A stretch of DNA of 64,000 bases, taken from the NCBI GenBank assembly GCA_038210135.1, contig JBBQWZ010000009.1, positions 62,001 through 126,000 of the forward strand, given 5' to 3'. Below are positions 8,593 to 15,937 of the stretch, in pieces. The position numbers and the translations under genes are program-made. The notes under the pieces are model-generated. The model saw only the letters and a list, made by a program, of their open reading frames with translations, made no database searches and was not told the origin of the DNA. The DNA is from JBBQWZ01 sp038210135 (GTDB taxonomy: Bacteria > Acidobacteriota > Terriglobia > Bryobacterales > Bryobacteraceae). How positions within the stretch are numbered: the stretch's first letter is position 1; each line of letters starts with the position of its first letter.

Positions 8593-8634
8593 TTAGAACA
8601 GCGGGGGAAGAATGATGATAATGGGTTCGCCCAT
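8593..8634 (-). CDS. 13-residue hydrophobic mini-protein or leader peptide
   Basis: The ORF encodes MGEPIIIILPPLF. It is supported by a strong Shine-Dalgarno (AAAGGAG, 6 bases between AGGAG and ATG) and by a terminator-like hairpin just downstream, which together form a neat short transcription unit. The four consecutive isoleucines and two leucines recall branched-chain amino-acid leader peptides, but no ilv or leu gene is near; the next gene on the strand is the TPR-CHAT gene about 380 bases away. It may equally be a small membrane-active peptide. No homologue is known to me. Confidence 0.5.
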   Translation of the reverse strand: MGEPIIIILPPLF

Positions 8635-9074
8635 GAGGGACTCCTTTCCGGGAATCGAGCAGGCTCAGCGAGGTCGAGCGGACTTGCCTGCCGCTTGACA
8701 TTGCCGCTTCCAGTGCGAAGCCCTGTCTGCTGGCTTCAAGGTGCGCCCGGCGGCCGCAAAACTAGTTCCCCGAATTCTGTAAGTGATTGATCTCAAGTAG
8801 GAAATAAACTGTATTCGGCTGTGACCGGCACAGAGGAGGAACCGAAAACTGGCAGGGATTCCCAGAACGGCGAAGAATCGGTATACTGAAAAGGTTGCCC
8901 GGGCAGATGTGTGTCCGCGTAAGGCCGAGCCCGGCGCACTCGCCAAGTCCTTCAGCGGAAAGTCAAAACCAGGGAATTGGCTTCGTTCTTGCGCTGTGTG
9001 TGGCCGGCTGAAACCTTGTGAAGAAGCGGGGTCAATAGCCGGGGGGAAGGCGCGGGTGGCGGAAGTCAGTAAAT

Positions 9075-10433
9075 ATGTTCGATAACCTATCCGAGAAGCT
9101 GCAGAGGGTTTTCAAAAACCTTCGCGGCGAAGGCAAATTAACGGCGGAGAACATGGAAGTGGCGCTGCGGGAGATCCGCGTGGCGCTGCTTGAAGCCGAC
9201 GTTCATTTCAAGGTTGTCAAACAGTTCATCGAGGCCGTCAGGACGCAGGCGATGGGTGAGGAAGTGATCACCGCGCTGTCGCCATCGCAGCAGGTCGTCA
9301 AGATCGTGCGCGACGAGATGGTCAAGATGCTGGGCACGCATCAGTCGAAGATCCGCTTTGCCAACGAGCCGCCGACCGCGATCCTGATTGTCGGCCTGCA
9401 AGGTTCGGGCAAAACGACTTCGACTGGCAAGCTGGCGCGCTATCTCGCCAAGAACGGTTCGAAGCCGATCATGGTGTCGGTCGACGTGTATCGTCCGGCT
9501 GCGCGGCAACAGCTGGCGGTGCTCGCGAAGAACCTGCAGCTTCCGCTTTACGCGGGTGTGCCGGGCGAGGACAAGCCCATCGACCTGGCACGCAGCGCGC
9601 GCAAAGAAGCGATGCAGACCGGGCGCGACGTCATCCTGGTCGATACCGCGGGCCGCCTGCACATTGACGAAGAATTGATGTCCGAGTTGAAGCAGTTGAA
9701 GGAACTGCTGAACCCCACCGAAATCCTGTTCGTCGCCGATGCAATGACCGGTCAGGACGCGGTGAAATCCGCGGACGAGTTCCACAAACAACTGGGAATC
9801 ACGGGCATCATTCTTACGAAGATGGACGGCGATGCGCGCGGCGGCGCGGCGCTGTCGATTCGCTCGGTGACGGGCCAGCCGCTGAAGTTCGTCGGCGTCG
9901 GCGAAAAGTCGGAAGCACTGGAGCCGTTCCATCCCGACCGGGTTGCTTCGAGAATTCTCGGCATGGGCGACGTGCTGTCGCTGATCGAAAAAGTCGAAGA
10001 GACCATCGATCAGAAGCAAGCCGAGAAGATGCAGCAGAAGCTGCTTGACAACGAATTTTCGCTCGAAGATTTCCGCGATCAGATCAAGCAGCTGCGCAAG
10101 CTCGGTCCGCTCGAAGGGCTGCTCGGCATGATGCCGGGCATGGGCGCGCTGAAGGATCTGAAGAACGTCAAAGTGGACGAAGGCGAGATCACGCGCATTG
10201 TCGCGATCATCGATTCGATGACGCCCAAAGAGCGCAATAATCACATGTTGATCAACGGCGCGCGGCGCCGGCGGATCGCCAAGGGCAGCGGGACCAGCGT
10301 GCAGGATGTGAACAGCCTGTTGAAGCAGTATTCACAAGCGAAGAAGATGATGAAGAGCCTGACTGGCGGCCTGATGGGCGGCAAGTTCGGCAAAATGAAA
10401 CTGCCGCAGATGTTCGGCGGCGGCGGGCACTAG
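9075..10433 (+). CDS. ffh: signal recognition particle protein Ffh (SRP54)
   Basis: A 452-residue GTPase of normal length. The N domain (1-85) is followed by the G domain with P-loop GLQGSGKTTSTGKL (about 108-121), DVYRPAARQQL, DTAGR and TKMDGDARGG motifs, then the methionine-rich M domain (about 300-452) with LLGMMPGMGALK and the RNA-binding RRRRIAKGSG region. It binds signal peptides emerging from ribosomes and, with SRP RNA and FtsY, delivers them to SecYEG. It heads the conserved ffh-rpsP-khpA-rimM-trmD-rplS-rnhB cluster. The ATG at 9075 is the first in frame and has a weak GGAAG 9 bases upstream. Confidence 0.98.
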   Translation: MFDNLSEKLQRVFKNLRGEGKLTAENMEVALREIRVALLEADVHFKVVKQFIEAVRTQAMGEEVITALSPSQQVVKIVRDEMVKMLGTHQSKIRFANEPPTAILIVGLQGSGKTTSTGKLARYLAKNGSKPIMVSVDVYRPAARQQLAVLAKNLQLPLYAGVPGEDKPIDLARSARKEAMQTGRDVILVDTAGRLHIDEELMSELKQLKELLNPTEILFVADAMTGQDAVKSADEFHKQLGITGIILTKMDGDARGGAALSIRSVTGQPLKFVGVGEKSEALEPFHPDRVASRILGMGDVLSLIEKVEETIDQKQAEKMQQKLLDNEFSLEDFRDQIKQLRKLGPLEGLLGMMPGMGALKDLKNVKVDEGEITRIVAIIDSMTPKERNNHMLINGARRRRIAKGSGTSVQDVNSLLKQYSQAKKMMKSLTGGLMGGKFGKMKLPQMFGGGGH

Positions 10434-10545
10434 AACGGCCGGTGGAAGGATTTGGCGATTGCAGATGGGCGCGAGCAAATCTGGAATGGCTCAATCTTTT
10501 AGAGATGGCATCTCAGATGGAAACGAAAGTTTAGGAGAACGTTAA

Positions 10546-10800
10546 ATGTTGATGATTCGTTTGGCGCGGTTCGGCGGAAAAAAGAAGCCGACCTATCGCG
10601 TGGTAGTGATCGAAAAAGAACGCGCCCGCAACAGCCGCGCGGTGGAAGTGGTGGGTTTCTACAATCCGGTCGCCGATCCGGCGAAAGTGGATTTGAAGCA
10701 CGATCGCATCGCCCATTGGATGAAGTCCGGCGCACAGCCTTCCGATACGGTGGCCCGGCTGATGAAGTCGAATCCAGCCGTCGTTGCTCCAGCCGCCTAA
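10546..10800 (+). CDS. rpsP: 30S ribosomal protein S16
   Basis: An 84-residue protein, the usual size. It begins MLMIRLARFGGKKKPTYRVV and has VVGFYNPVADPAKVDLKHDRI and WMKSGAQPSDTV, all hallmark S16 segments. The start ATG at 10546 follows AGGAG by 8 bases. S16 assembles early into the small subunit. It lies 112 bp after ffh, and is separated from the next gene of the cluster, khpA, by 311 bp of structured repeats, which is unusual for this normally tight cluster. Confidence 0.98.
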   Translation: MLMIRLARFGGKKKPTYRVVVIEKERARNSRAVEVVGFYNPVADPAKVDLKHDRIAHWMKSGAQPSDTVARLMKSNPAVVAPAA

Positions 10801-10921
10801 CTAGTGGGATGTCCGCGAGATCCCTTTAGTACGCGGATCTCTCACGTTTAACCCCGCCCGTAAGGGCGGGGACTCTTCGTCAGTCAACCACGGTAAAGGT
10901 CGATCGCGGACAGCCCACTAG
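10801..10921. repeat. nested inverted-repeat element directly after rpsP
   Basis: The outer arms are 10801-10818 (CTAGTGGGATGTCCGCGA) and 10904-10921, complementary at 17 of 18 positions. Inside lie two more hairpins: GAGATCC 10817-10823 with GGATCTC 10835-10841, and CCCCGCCC 10852-10859 with GGGCGGGG 10864-10871 around a GTAA loop. It starts on the base after the rpsP stop codon. It could act as an RNA processing, transcript-stabilising or termination structure, or be a small mobile repeat; the inner CCCCGCCC hairpin recurs at 23548 and 34322. Confidence 0.7.
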
Positions 10922-10927
10922 CTCACT

Positions 10928-11081
10928 CGGTTTGAACCCCGAACGTCAGTGAGGGGACTTCGCGGGCGAGTGTAGAGTCGTCCAAGGACCGGATGTTACC
11001 CGGCGCCGTCGGTTTGAACCCCGAACGTCATTGAGGGGACTTCGCAGCCGAGTGTAGAGTCGTCCAGGGACCGGATGTTAC
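10928..11081. repeat. 72-bp tandem duplication upstream of khpA
   Basis: Two copies, 10928-10999 and 11010-11081, begin CGGTTTGAACCCCGAACGTC and end GGACCGGATGTTAC, with only about four differences. Each contains CCCC...GGGG arms that can fold. In the second copy the last bases merge into TTACAAT, a possible -10 box about 28 bases upstream of the khpA start, so the duplication may have built a promoter for the downstream genes. Confidence 0.75.
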
Positions 11082-11111
11082 AATCGGCCCAAGGCCAGGA
11101 GGATCGAACGG

Positions 11112-11342
11112 GTGAAACTGCTAGTCGAGGAAATTGCCAAGGCGCTGGTCGATGAACCGGCAAGCGTCGAAGTCCGCGAAGTGGCTGGCGAGCAGGCTAC
11201 GGTTCTCGAACTGAAGGTTGCCCCGAACGATCTCGGTCGCGTGATCGGACGGCAGGGGCGCACGGCGCGGAGCTTCCGTATCCTGCTCGGCGCGGCAGGT
11301 CAGAAGATGAACCGGCGGTATTCGCTGGAGATTTTGGAATAA
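11112..11342 (+). CDS. khpA: KH-domain RNA-binding protein KhpA
   Basis: A 76-residue protein starting at GTG 11112 with AGGAGG 9 bases upstream. It is a single KH domain with the RNA-contacting GxxG loop in GRVIGRQGRTARSFRILL. This family (YlqC/KhpA) lies between rpsP and rimM in many bacteria and binds RNA, often with KhpB, in cell-envelope and growth control. Length and position fit the family exactly. Confidence 0.95.
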   Translation: MKLLVEEIAKALVDEPASVEVREVAGEQATVLELKVAPNDLGRVIGRQGRTARSFRILLGAAGQKMNRRYSLEILE

Positions 11343-11399
11343 GTCCCGGGCGGGCTGCTGCCGCGGCGGCGTGCCAAAGAAACCCGGGGAAATTCGATC

Positions 11400-11930
11400 G
11401 TGGACAAGTTTATCGCCGTCGCCCGCCTGTTGCGGACCCGAGGAATTAAAGGTGAACTGGTGGCGGAATCGCTGACCAGTCATCCGGAGCGGCTTCAGAT
11501 CCTGAAACGAGTGTTCCTTGAAAAGGGAACCAAGCGGCAGGAAATGAACGTCGCGCGGGTCTGGTTTCATGATGGGCGTCCGGTGTTTCAATTCGCCGGC
11601 GTTTCGTCGATGACCGACGCCCAGGCCTGGGTCGGGGCGGAAGTTCAGATTCCGGCGGAGGAGCGGCTTCCGCTGCCGGAAGGCGAGTATTACTTCTCGG
11701 AGCTGATTGGCTGCGAAGTATTTCGGTTTGTGGCGGAAGGCGTTTCGGGCGAGCGGATCGGCATCGTCAAGGATCTCGAGGAGCCACCCGGAGGCGCTCT
11801 GCTGGTGGTGCGGAACGGGAATCGCGAAATGCTGATTCCGCTGGCAAGGGCCATTTGCCGGGAGATTGATGTGAAGGCGCGGGTGATTCGCGCCGACCCT
11901 CCAGAAGGTTTGCTGGAGTTGCAGGATTAG
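11400..11930 (+). CDS. rimM: 16S rRNA processing protein RimM
   Basis: A 176-residue protein starting at GTG 11400 (GGGGA upstream). The N-terminal RimM barrel begins KFIAVARLLRTRGIKGELVAE, and the PRC-barrel half starts near residue 95 (EYYFSELIGCEVF) and includes the ILVDL-like IGIVKDLEEPPGGALLVV stretch. RimM helps the head of the 30S subunit mature and binds S19. Its stop is one base before the trmD start, indicating co-transcription. Confidence 0.95.
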   Translation: MDKFIAVARLLRTRGIKGELVAESLTSHPERLQILKRVFLEKGTKRQEMNVARVWFHDGRPVFQFAGVSSMTDAQAWVGAEVQIPAEERLPLPEGEYYFSELIGCEVFRFVAEGVSGERIGIVKDLEEPPGGALLVVRNGNREMLIPLARAICREIDVKARVIRADPPEGLLELQD

Positions 11931-11931
11931 T

Positions 11932-12612
11932 ATGAAGTTCCATGTGGTGACGATCTTTCCGGAATTCTTCCGGGGGCCGTTCGAGCATGGAGTGGTGGCT
12001 CGGGCGAAGTCGGCGGGCGTGCTCGATATTCAGGTTCATGATCTTCGGACCTGGACGCACGACCGGCACAAGACGGTGGACGATCGGCCCTTTGGCGGCG
12101 GCGAAGGCATGCTGCTGAAAGCGGAGCCGGTGTTCGATGCGGTCGAAAGCATCTGGCCGGACCGGCAGCCGGGTCATAAGGTGGTTTTGCTTTCCGCGCA
12201 GGGCCGGCGGTTCACGCAAAGCGTGGCGCGGGAGTATGCGGAACTGGAGAGCGTGCTGTTAATTTGCGGCCGCTACGAGGGTGTCGATGAGCGGGTGGCC
12301 GGATACCTGGCCGACGAGGAGCTCTCGATAGGCGATTATGTATTAAGCGGCGGCGAACTGGGTGCGGCCGTGGTGATCGACGCGGTGGCGCGGTTGATCC
12401 CCGGAGTGCTGGGCAATGAGGCCAGCGCCATCCAGGAGTCGTTCACTTCGGAAGGGCTGCTTGATTGCCCGCAGTGGACGCGGCCGGCGGAGTTTCGTGG
12501 TTGGAAGGTTCCCGATGTTTTGTTAGGCGGGAATCACGAAGAGATCCGGAAGTGGCGCATCGATGCGGCGCGTGAAAAGACGCGGCGGATGCGTCCGGAT
12601 CTGATCAGGTAA
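11932..12612 (+). CDS. trmD: tRNA (guanine-N1-)-methyltransferase
   Basis: A 226-residue SPOUT-class enzyme that methylates G37 of tRNAs with a G36 anticodon base. Diagnostic segments are FHVVTIFPEFFRGPFEHGVV at the N-terminus, LICGRYEGVDERV and the knotted cofactor-binding loop SIGDYVLSGGELGAAVVIDA, with a C-terminal helical domain. The start ATG at 11932 nearly abuts the rimM stop. The length is at the short end of the family's usual range of about 220-260 residues. Confidence 0.97.
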   Translation: MKFHVVTIFPEFFRGPFEHGVVARAKSAGVLDIQVHDLRTWTHDRHKTVDDRPFGGGEGMLLKAEPVFDAVESIWPDRQPGHKVVLLSAQGRRFTQSVAREYAELESVLLICGRYEGVDERVAGYLADEELSIGDYVLSGGELGAAVVIDAVARLIPGVLGNEASAIQESFTSEGLLDCPQWTRPAEFRGWKVPDVLLGGNHEEIRKWRIDAAREKTRRMRPDLIR

Positions 12613-12781
12613 GCGAGGCGTCACGTAAGGCGACGCTTACTAAAATAGCGATTCGGAAAGCCGGGTCGTGGACGGCCTTCCTCTAGTAGGAAAGCGGCAA
12701 TGCTTCAGACAGAAGCCTCTTGCAAACGCGGGTTCTTGGCCGAGAGGCCGGGACGCACGCGATACGAAAGAAGATCAGCAA

Positions 12782-13126
12782 ATGAATCATCCCGCTCTGA
12801 CGAAAGTCACCAACAAATACAAGAAGACCATTCCGGTTTTCCGGAACGGCGACACCATCAAAGTCCACGTCAAAATCAGGGAAGGCGACAAAGAGCGTCT
12901 TCAGGCTTTTGAAGGAACCGTCATCGCCCGCCACAACGTCGGCCTTGGCGAAACCATCACCGTACGCAAGATCAGTTTCGGAACCGGCGTCGAACGTATT
13001 TTCCCGGTGAACGCCCCGGTGGTCGATCATATCGACGTCATTCGAACCGGCCGTGTTCGCCGCAACAAGCTGTACTACCTCCGCGGACTCAAAGGCAAGG
13101 CTGCCCGTCTGCGCGAGCGCACCTAA
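12782..13126 (+). CDS. rplS: 50S ribosomal protein L19
   Basis: I chose ATG 12782, giving 114 residues; the frame is open further upstream but the family begins close to this point. Hallmarks are GDTIKVHVKIREGDKERLQ, FEGTVIARHN and the C-terminal RRNKLYYLRGLKGKAARLRE. L19 sits at the subunit interface. A 169-base gap after trmD holds no gene; it may contain a ribosomal-protein leader structure but I see no motif I can name. Confidence 0.97.
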   Translation: MNHPALTKVTNKYKKTIPVFRNGDTIKVHVKIREGDKERLQAFEGTVIARHNVGLGETITVRKISFGTGVERIFPVNAPVVDHIDVIRTGRVRRNKLYYLRGLKGKAARLRERT

Positions 13127-13133
13127 CGAAAAC

Positions 13134-13853
13134 GTGACCAAGCCGCGCGGCAAGAGAACCGGCACCAAGGCGCCCACCGCGCCGACGTGGAAGTTTGAGC
13201 GCCGCGCGGCAACGTCCGGTTTCCGGTGGATTGCAGGAGTCGATGAAGCCGGCCGCGGCGCTCTGTTTGGACCGGTGTTCGCCGCGGCCGTCATCCTCTC
13301 CGAAGACCGTCCGATCCGTGGCTTGAACGATTCCAAAATGCTGCTTCCGGAACGCCGGGAGATCCTGGCGGAACGCATTCGCGAACGGGCGGTGGCGTGG
13401 GCAGTGGGCGCATCCGATGCGCATGAGATCGACCGCATCAATATTCTGGAGGCTTCGCGGCTGGCGATGAAGCGGGCAATCGAGAAACTGAGTCCTGCGG
13501 CGGATTATCTGCTGGTGGATTTCGTGCGCGTGAATACCGAGTTGCCGCAAAACGGCATCGTGAGGGGCGATTCGCTGAGCCGTTCGATCGCCGCTGCTTC
13601 GATTCTCGCCAAAGTCGAACGCGATTCCTGCCTCAGAAGCTGGCACGAAGTGTATCCTTGCTACGCACTCGATTCCAATAAAGGCTATAGCGCGCCGGTT
13701 CACCTGGCCGCGTTGCGCGAGCACGGTCCGACGGCGCTGCATCGGTTCAGCTTTGAGCCGGTTCGAAATGCGTGTTCGGTGGAAGTTTGGCCCGGCTATG
13801 CGGGTCCCCGGCAGGAAGCTCTGTTTGAGACGGCAACAGGGGCAGCAGATTGA
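13134..13853 (+). CDS. rnhB: ribonuclease HII
   Basis: Start GTG 13134, 8 bases after the rplS stop, giving 239 residues. The catalytic motif GVDEAGRGALFGPV lies at about residues 31-44, and further acidic active-site positions occur in DSKML and in LLVDFV; the conserved GDSLSRSIAAASILAKVERD segment follows. It removes RNA from RNA-DNA hybrids and single ribonucleotides from DNA. The first 25 residues are basic and poorly conserved. It is the usual last member of this cluster. Confidence 0.95.
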   Translation: MTKPRGKRTGTKAPTAPTWKFERRAATSGFRWIAGVDEAGRGALFGPVFAAAVILSEDRPIRGLNDSKMLLPERREILAERIRERAVAWAVGASDAHEIDRINILEASRLAMKRAIEKLSPAADYLLVDFVRVNTELPQNGIVRGDSLSRSIAAASILAKVERDSCLRSWHEVYPCYALDSNKGYSAPVHLAALREHGPTALHRFSFEPVRNACSVEVWPGYAGPRQEALFETATGAAD

Positions 13854-13864
13854 CTCCGGAGCCG

Positions 13865-14215
13865 ATGGATCCGGCGCAGGATCCGGCAATACATTCGCAG
13901 CCCGAGGCCGGGTCACCGGCGGACGGCGCGAATCCAGAGTCCGCGTCCGCGATCACAGGCCCGCCTCGTCCGGCCGGCAAACCCTGGCAGTTCAAACTCC
14001 TGAGCATTTCCTTCGCGCTGTTCTGTCTTGAGGTGGGAGCGTTCCTGGTGGTGTTTCCGCAACAGGACAGCTGGAACTTGAACTACTTTTCCGGCTTGTC
14101 CCCCTGGGTCCAGGATATTTGGGATGCTTCTTACTTCCGCTGGGCAGTGAGCGGCGTCGGCGTCATCAACCTCTATATCGCCTACATTCAGATCCGCAAT
14201 CTATTCCGCCCGTAG
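13865..14215 (+). CDS. small membrane protein of unknown function after rnhB
   Basis: The frame opens with a TTG at 13850 that overlaps the rnhB stop; I prefer ATG 13865 (GGAG upstream), giving 116 residues. A proline-rich, poorly ordered N-terminus of about 45 residues is followed by two hydrophobic helices (LLSISFALFCLEVGAFLVVF and WAVSGVGVINLYIAYI). I recognise no family. Its tight coupling to rnhB suggests it is a real gene in the operon. Composition matches its neighbours, unlike the element that begins 113 bases downstream. Confidence 0.65.
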   Translation: MDPAQDPAIHSQPEAGSPADGANPESASAITGPPRPAGKPWQFKLLSISFALFCLEVGAFLVVFPQQDSWNLNYFSGLSPWVQDIWDASYFRWAVSGVGVINLYIAYIQIRNLFRP

Positions 14216-14317
14216 TACTTAACTTCGCAGTATCCTCTTCTTTACTCCTCTTCTTCGCTCCTTTCGAGCGCTCTGCGCACCTTAGCGACCGTAAGTTAAT
14301 CTACTTACAACTGACTA

Positions 14318-14327
14318 GGACAAATCC
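14318..14327. repeat. target-site duplication, left copy
   Basis: GGACAAATCC immediately outside the left inverted repeat; the identical copy is at 17721-17730. The true duplication may be 8 bp (GACAAATC), because the outermost bases also match the inverted repeat. Confidence 0.85.
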
Positions 14328-14348
14328 GTAATGATCCCCTTGACACAG
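14328..14348. repeat. left terminal inverted repeat of the IS1595-like element
   Basis: 21 bp beginning GTAATGATCCCCTTGACACA; it matches the reverse complement of 17700-17720 without mismatch. Confidence 0.92.
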
Positions 14349-14478
14349 TTATAGAGGTAAGGTAAGTTGGGTTACGTGACAGGTCGGCGGTAAAACAGTG
14401 GTAGAAATTTTTCCTGGAAGGCTTGCGGCAGACGCCCAAAAAGCACTTAACAAAGGGAATTCGTTGTGATATCGTGCG

Positions 14479-14679
14479 ATGATGCTGGATCCCAAAGATT
14501 ACGAATGCTGCTTATGCGTCCGGGAGTCCACGGACGCCCGATCAGCCATCTTGGTTAAGTTCGATTGCCCTGTCCACGGCCAGACGTGGCATAGGCCGAC
14601 TGTTGAGGCTCATCAGCGAGTTCGCGATCCATCTTTGTATTCTCAGGTTGAGCCGCTGCACCGCAAACGCGGGGCGTGA
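14479..14679 (+). CDS. small cysteine-containing hypothetical protein inside the element
   Basis: A 66-residue ORF starting with two ATGs at 14479 (the second, 14482, is equally possible). It has a CCLC cluster and a second FDCPVHG site, which could bind a metal (three or four cysteines and a histidine). There is no clear ribosome-binding site; TATCGT a few bases upstream could be a -10 box of a leaderless transcript. I recognise no family. It is weakly supported and may not be expressed. Confidence 0.35.
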   Translation: MMLDPKDYECCLCVRESTDARSAILVKFDCPVHGQTWHRPTVEAHQRVRDPSLYSQVEPLHRKRGA

Positions 14680-14708
14680 CAGATTTTCAAATTGGGGTTA
14701 TATTGAAG

Positions 14709-14798
14709 TGGCGGAAGGCGTCGGAGTCGAACCGAATTCCCGCCAAGGATCGTTCGGGGTTTATAAGGCCCCTAGTAGCTTCCGGCTACGCGCCTTCC
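14709..14798 (-). tRNA. unusual 8/4 tRNA-like gene (class II, G73, CCA encoded, apparent UAU anticodon)
   Basis: On the minus strand 90 bases fold as a cloverleaf. The acceptor stem has eight perfect pairs, GGAAGGCG (14798-14791) with CGCCTTCC (14720-14713), then G73 and an encoded CCA. The T-arm has only four pairs, TCGG-TTCGACT-CCGA. The D-arm is GTAG-CCGGAAG-CTAC. The anticodon arm is GGGGC-CTTATAA-ACCCC with one C-A mismatch, giving anticodon UAU with U33 and A37. The variable region is about 20 bases. An 8/4 acceptor/T-stem split, long variable region and G73 fit the unusual serine-like tRNAs reported from Acidobacteria and other bacteria. It may be a missense-type tRNA, a regulatory RNA or a decaying copy. 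Confidence 0.6.
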
Positions 14799-14946
14799 TA
14801 TCATAAGGGTCAGCAGTTCTCAGATGCTACTGGGTACGGCTGGCCCTTTCTTTGGCACTCTCATGAGCATACCAAAATTGATGTACTTGGGGCAACTTCC
14901 GCCATGTCTTTTTTGATGTATCTTATTTTTGCGATATGGTATCCTA

Positions 14947-15366
14947 GTGGCTGAGGCGATAGAGTGGGCATTCTACGGCTATGAGACTGCATCTGAAGGA
15001 AGTGACGTCCAGAACTGGTTTGACGAACTCACTGAAGACGAAAGAGATGATGCACGCGATACTATCGTTTATTTGGAGCACCTTAAGAAAGAGCTTTGGG
15101 GAGAGCCTCACTTCAAGGGGCTAAACGGGAAGCTTTCGGAGATTCGCTTTAAGGCGAACGAAGCCAAGAAGTGGTATAGGATCTACGGGTTTTTTTGGCC
15201 ACCCAGGAAACGCTATTCTTACACCTTTTTGCTAGGCGCTGGGAAGAAGGTAAGCAACCCGAAAAAGGACATCGTAAAGGCTCGAAAGCGCCTAGATAGA
15301 GTGGCGGATGGCTCGGTGAACATTCATGAGTTTGAATTCAAGAAAAGACCTACAGGCACGTTTTAG
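14947..15366 (+). CDS. HigB/RelE-type toxin-like protein
   Basis: I chose GTG 14947 (139 residues) because relatives begin just before an EWAFYGY-like strand; ATG 14929 is an alternative. The core segments LSEIRFKANEAKKWYRIYGFF and YTFLLGAGKK, followed by a basic KDIVKARKRLD helix, resemble the HigB / phage Gp49-like ribonuclease toxin fold, which cleaves ribosome-bound mRNA. TTGATG and TATGGT boxes 16 bp apart lie just before the start, so the message may be leaderless. It is followed, with a 41-bp overlap, by an XRE antitoxin-like gene, the toxin-first order typical of higBA. Confidence 0.75.
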   Translation: MAEAIEWAFYGYETASEGSDVQNWFDELTEDERDDARDTIVYLEHLKKELWGEPHFKGLNGKLSEIRFKANEAKKWYRIYGFFWPPRKRYSYTFLLGAGKKVSNPKKDIVKARKRLDRVADGSVNIHEFEFKKRPTGTF

Positions 15367-15937
15367 GCGAGGCAAGTCTGTACGTGAACGATTTGTAGAA
15401 TCGCACCTTGGGAAGGGCATTGCCTTCCAATTGAGGGCAACTCGCGATCGCAAAGGCTGGAGCCAAGACCGCCTAGCCGCTGAGTCTGGAATGACTCAGA
15501 ATGCGATTTCCAGACTAGAGTCGGCTGAATACGGAAAGCCAACAATTACGACGTTGCGAAGGCTCGCGGCAGCGATGGATGTAGGGCTAATTGTTCGGTT
15601 TGTTCCCTTTAGTGAGCTAGCGGACTGGATTAGCGGAACGCCGCGGGTCAATATGGGTCTGTCCGCTGATACCATTGCGATTCCCTCTTTCCCTGAGGAA
15701 GAAGAGCAACAAGGGAGGGCTATTATCAAGTGTCTTACTCAAGATGCTGAAGAAAAAGTCGATCAAGAGACGAGAATATCAACCCTGCCCAGAAGCGGAC
15801 AAGGCTCACTTGAGGAGCTTCAAAGTAGGGGTGAGGTGTTTGAATCTCGAGAACGGCAGCCTCAAGCCGTTACATCACAGTTTGCAATTGGGAATACTTC
15901 TAATACTTCTCTTGGAGTTGCGGGAGGGCTGCAATGA
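15326..15937 (+). CDS. XRE/HigA-type antitoxin-like regulator with long C-terminal extension
   Basis: 203 residues from ATG 15326. A helix-turn-helix domain covers about residues 28-85 (FQLRATRDRKGWSQDRLAAE, MTQNAISRLESAEYGKPTIT, LRRLAAAMDVGLIVRFVPFS). Ordinary HigA antitoxins are about 90-140 residues; here roughly 110 extra, apparently disordered residues follow. In toxin-antitoxin-chaperone systems such an extension binds a third protein, and here a third gene follows with an ATGA overlap, so the extension may be the contact site for that product (inference). It probably represses its own promoter. Confidence 0.75.
   Translation: MSLNSRKDLQARFRRGKSVRERFVESHLGKGIAFQLRATRDRKGWSQDRLAAESGMTQNAISRLESAEYGKPTITTLRRLAAAMDVGLIVRFVPFSELADWISGTPRVNMGLSADTIAIPSFPEEEEQQGRAIIKCLTQDAEEKVDQETRISTLPRSGQGSLEELQSRGEVFESRERQPQAVTSQFAIGNTSNTSLGVAGGLQ

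Larger units (their letters stand above)
8249..9074. other. long intergenic region with a mini-ORF unit; otherwise no gene recognised
   Basis: Between the divergent CHAT cluster and ffh there are about 860 bases with no convincing long gene. The visible structure is a 13-codon ORF at 8593-8634 (minus), a strong hairpin with T-rich tail at 8533-8556, a 14-bp perfect palindrome CGATTCCGGAATCG at 8557-8570, and an imperfect hairpin around 8474-8507 (CCCTACGAAA ... TTTCGTAAGGG). I looked for the signal recognition particle RNA core, which would fit beside ffh, and did not find it. Promoters for ffh and the CHAT genes presumably lie here but no clear consensus boxes stand out. Confidence 0.5.

Noticed and set aside
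8641..9074. Search for the small SRP RNA (ffs) beside ffh
   Set aside because: The conserved core (GGAAGGAAGCAGC-like) is not present on either strand in this gap.
9138..10244. 368-codon minus-strand frame opposite ffh
   Set aside because: Shadow frame; the plus-strand product has all SRP54 motifs.
12613..12781. Possible ribosomal-protein leader RNA before rplS
   Set aside because: Some hairpin potential exists but no motif of a known L19 leader could be recognised by eye.
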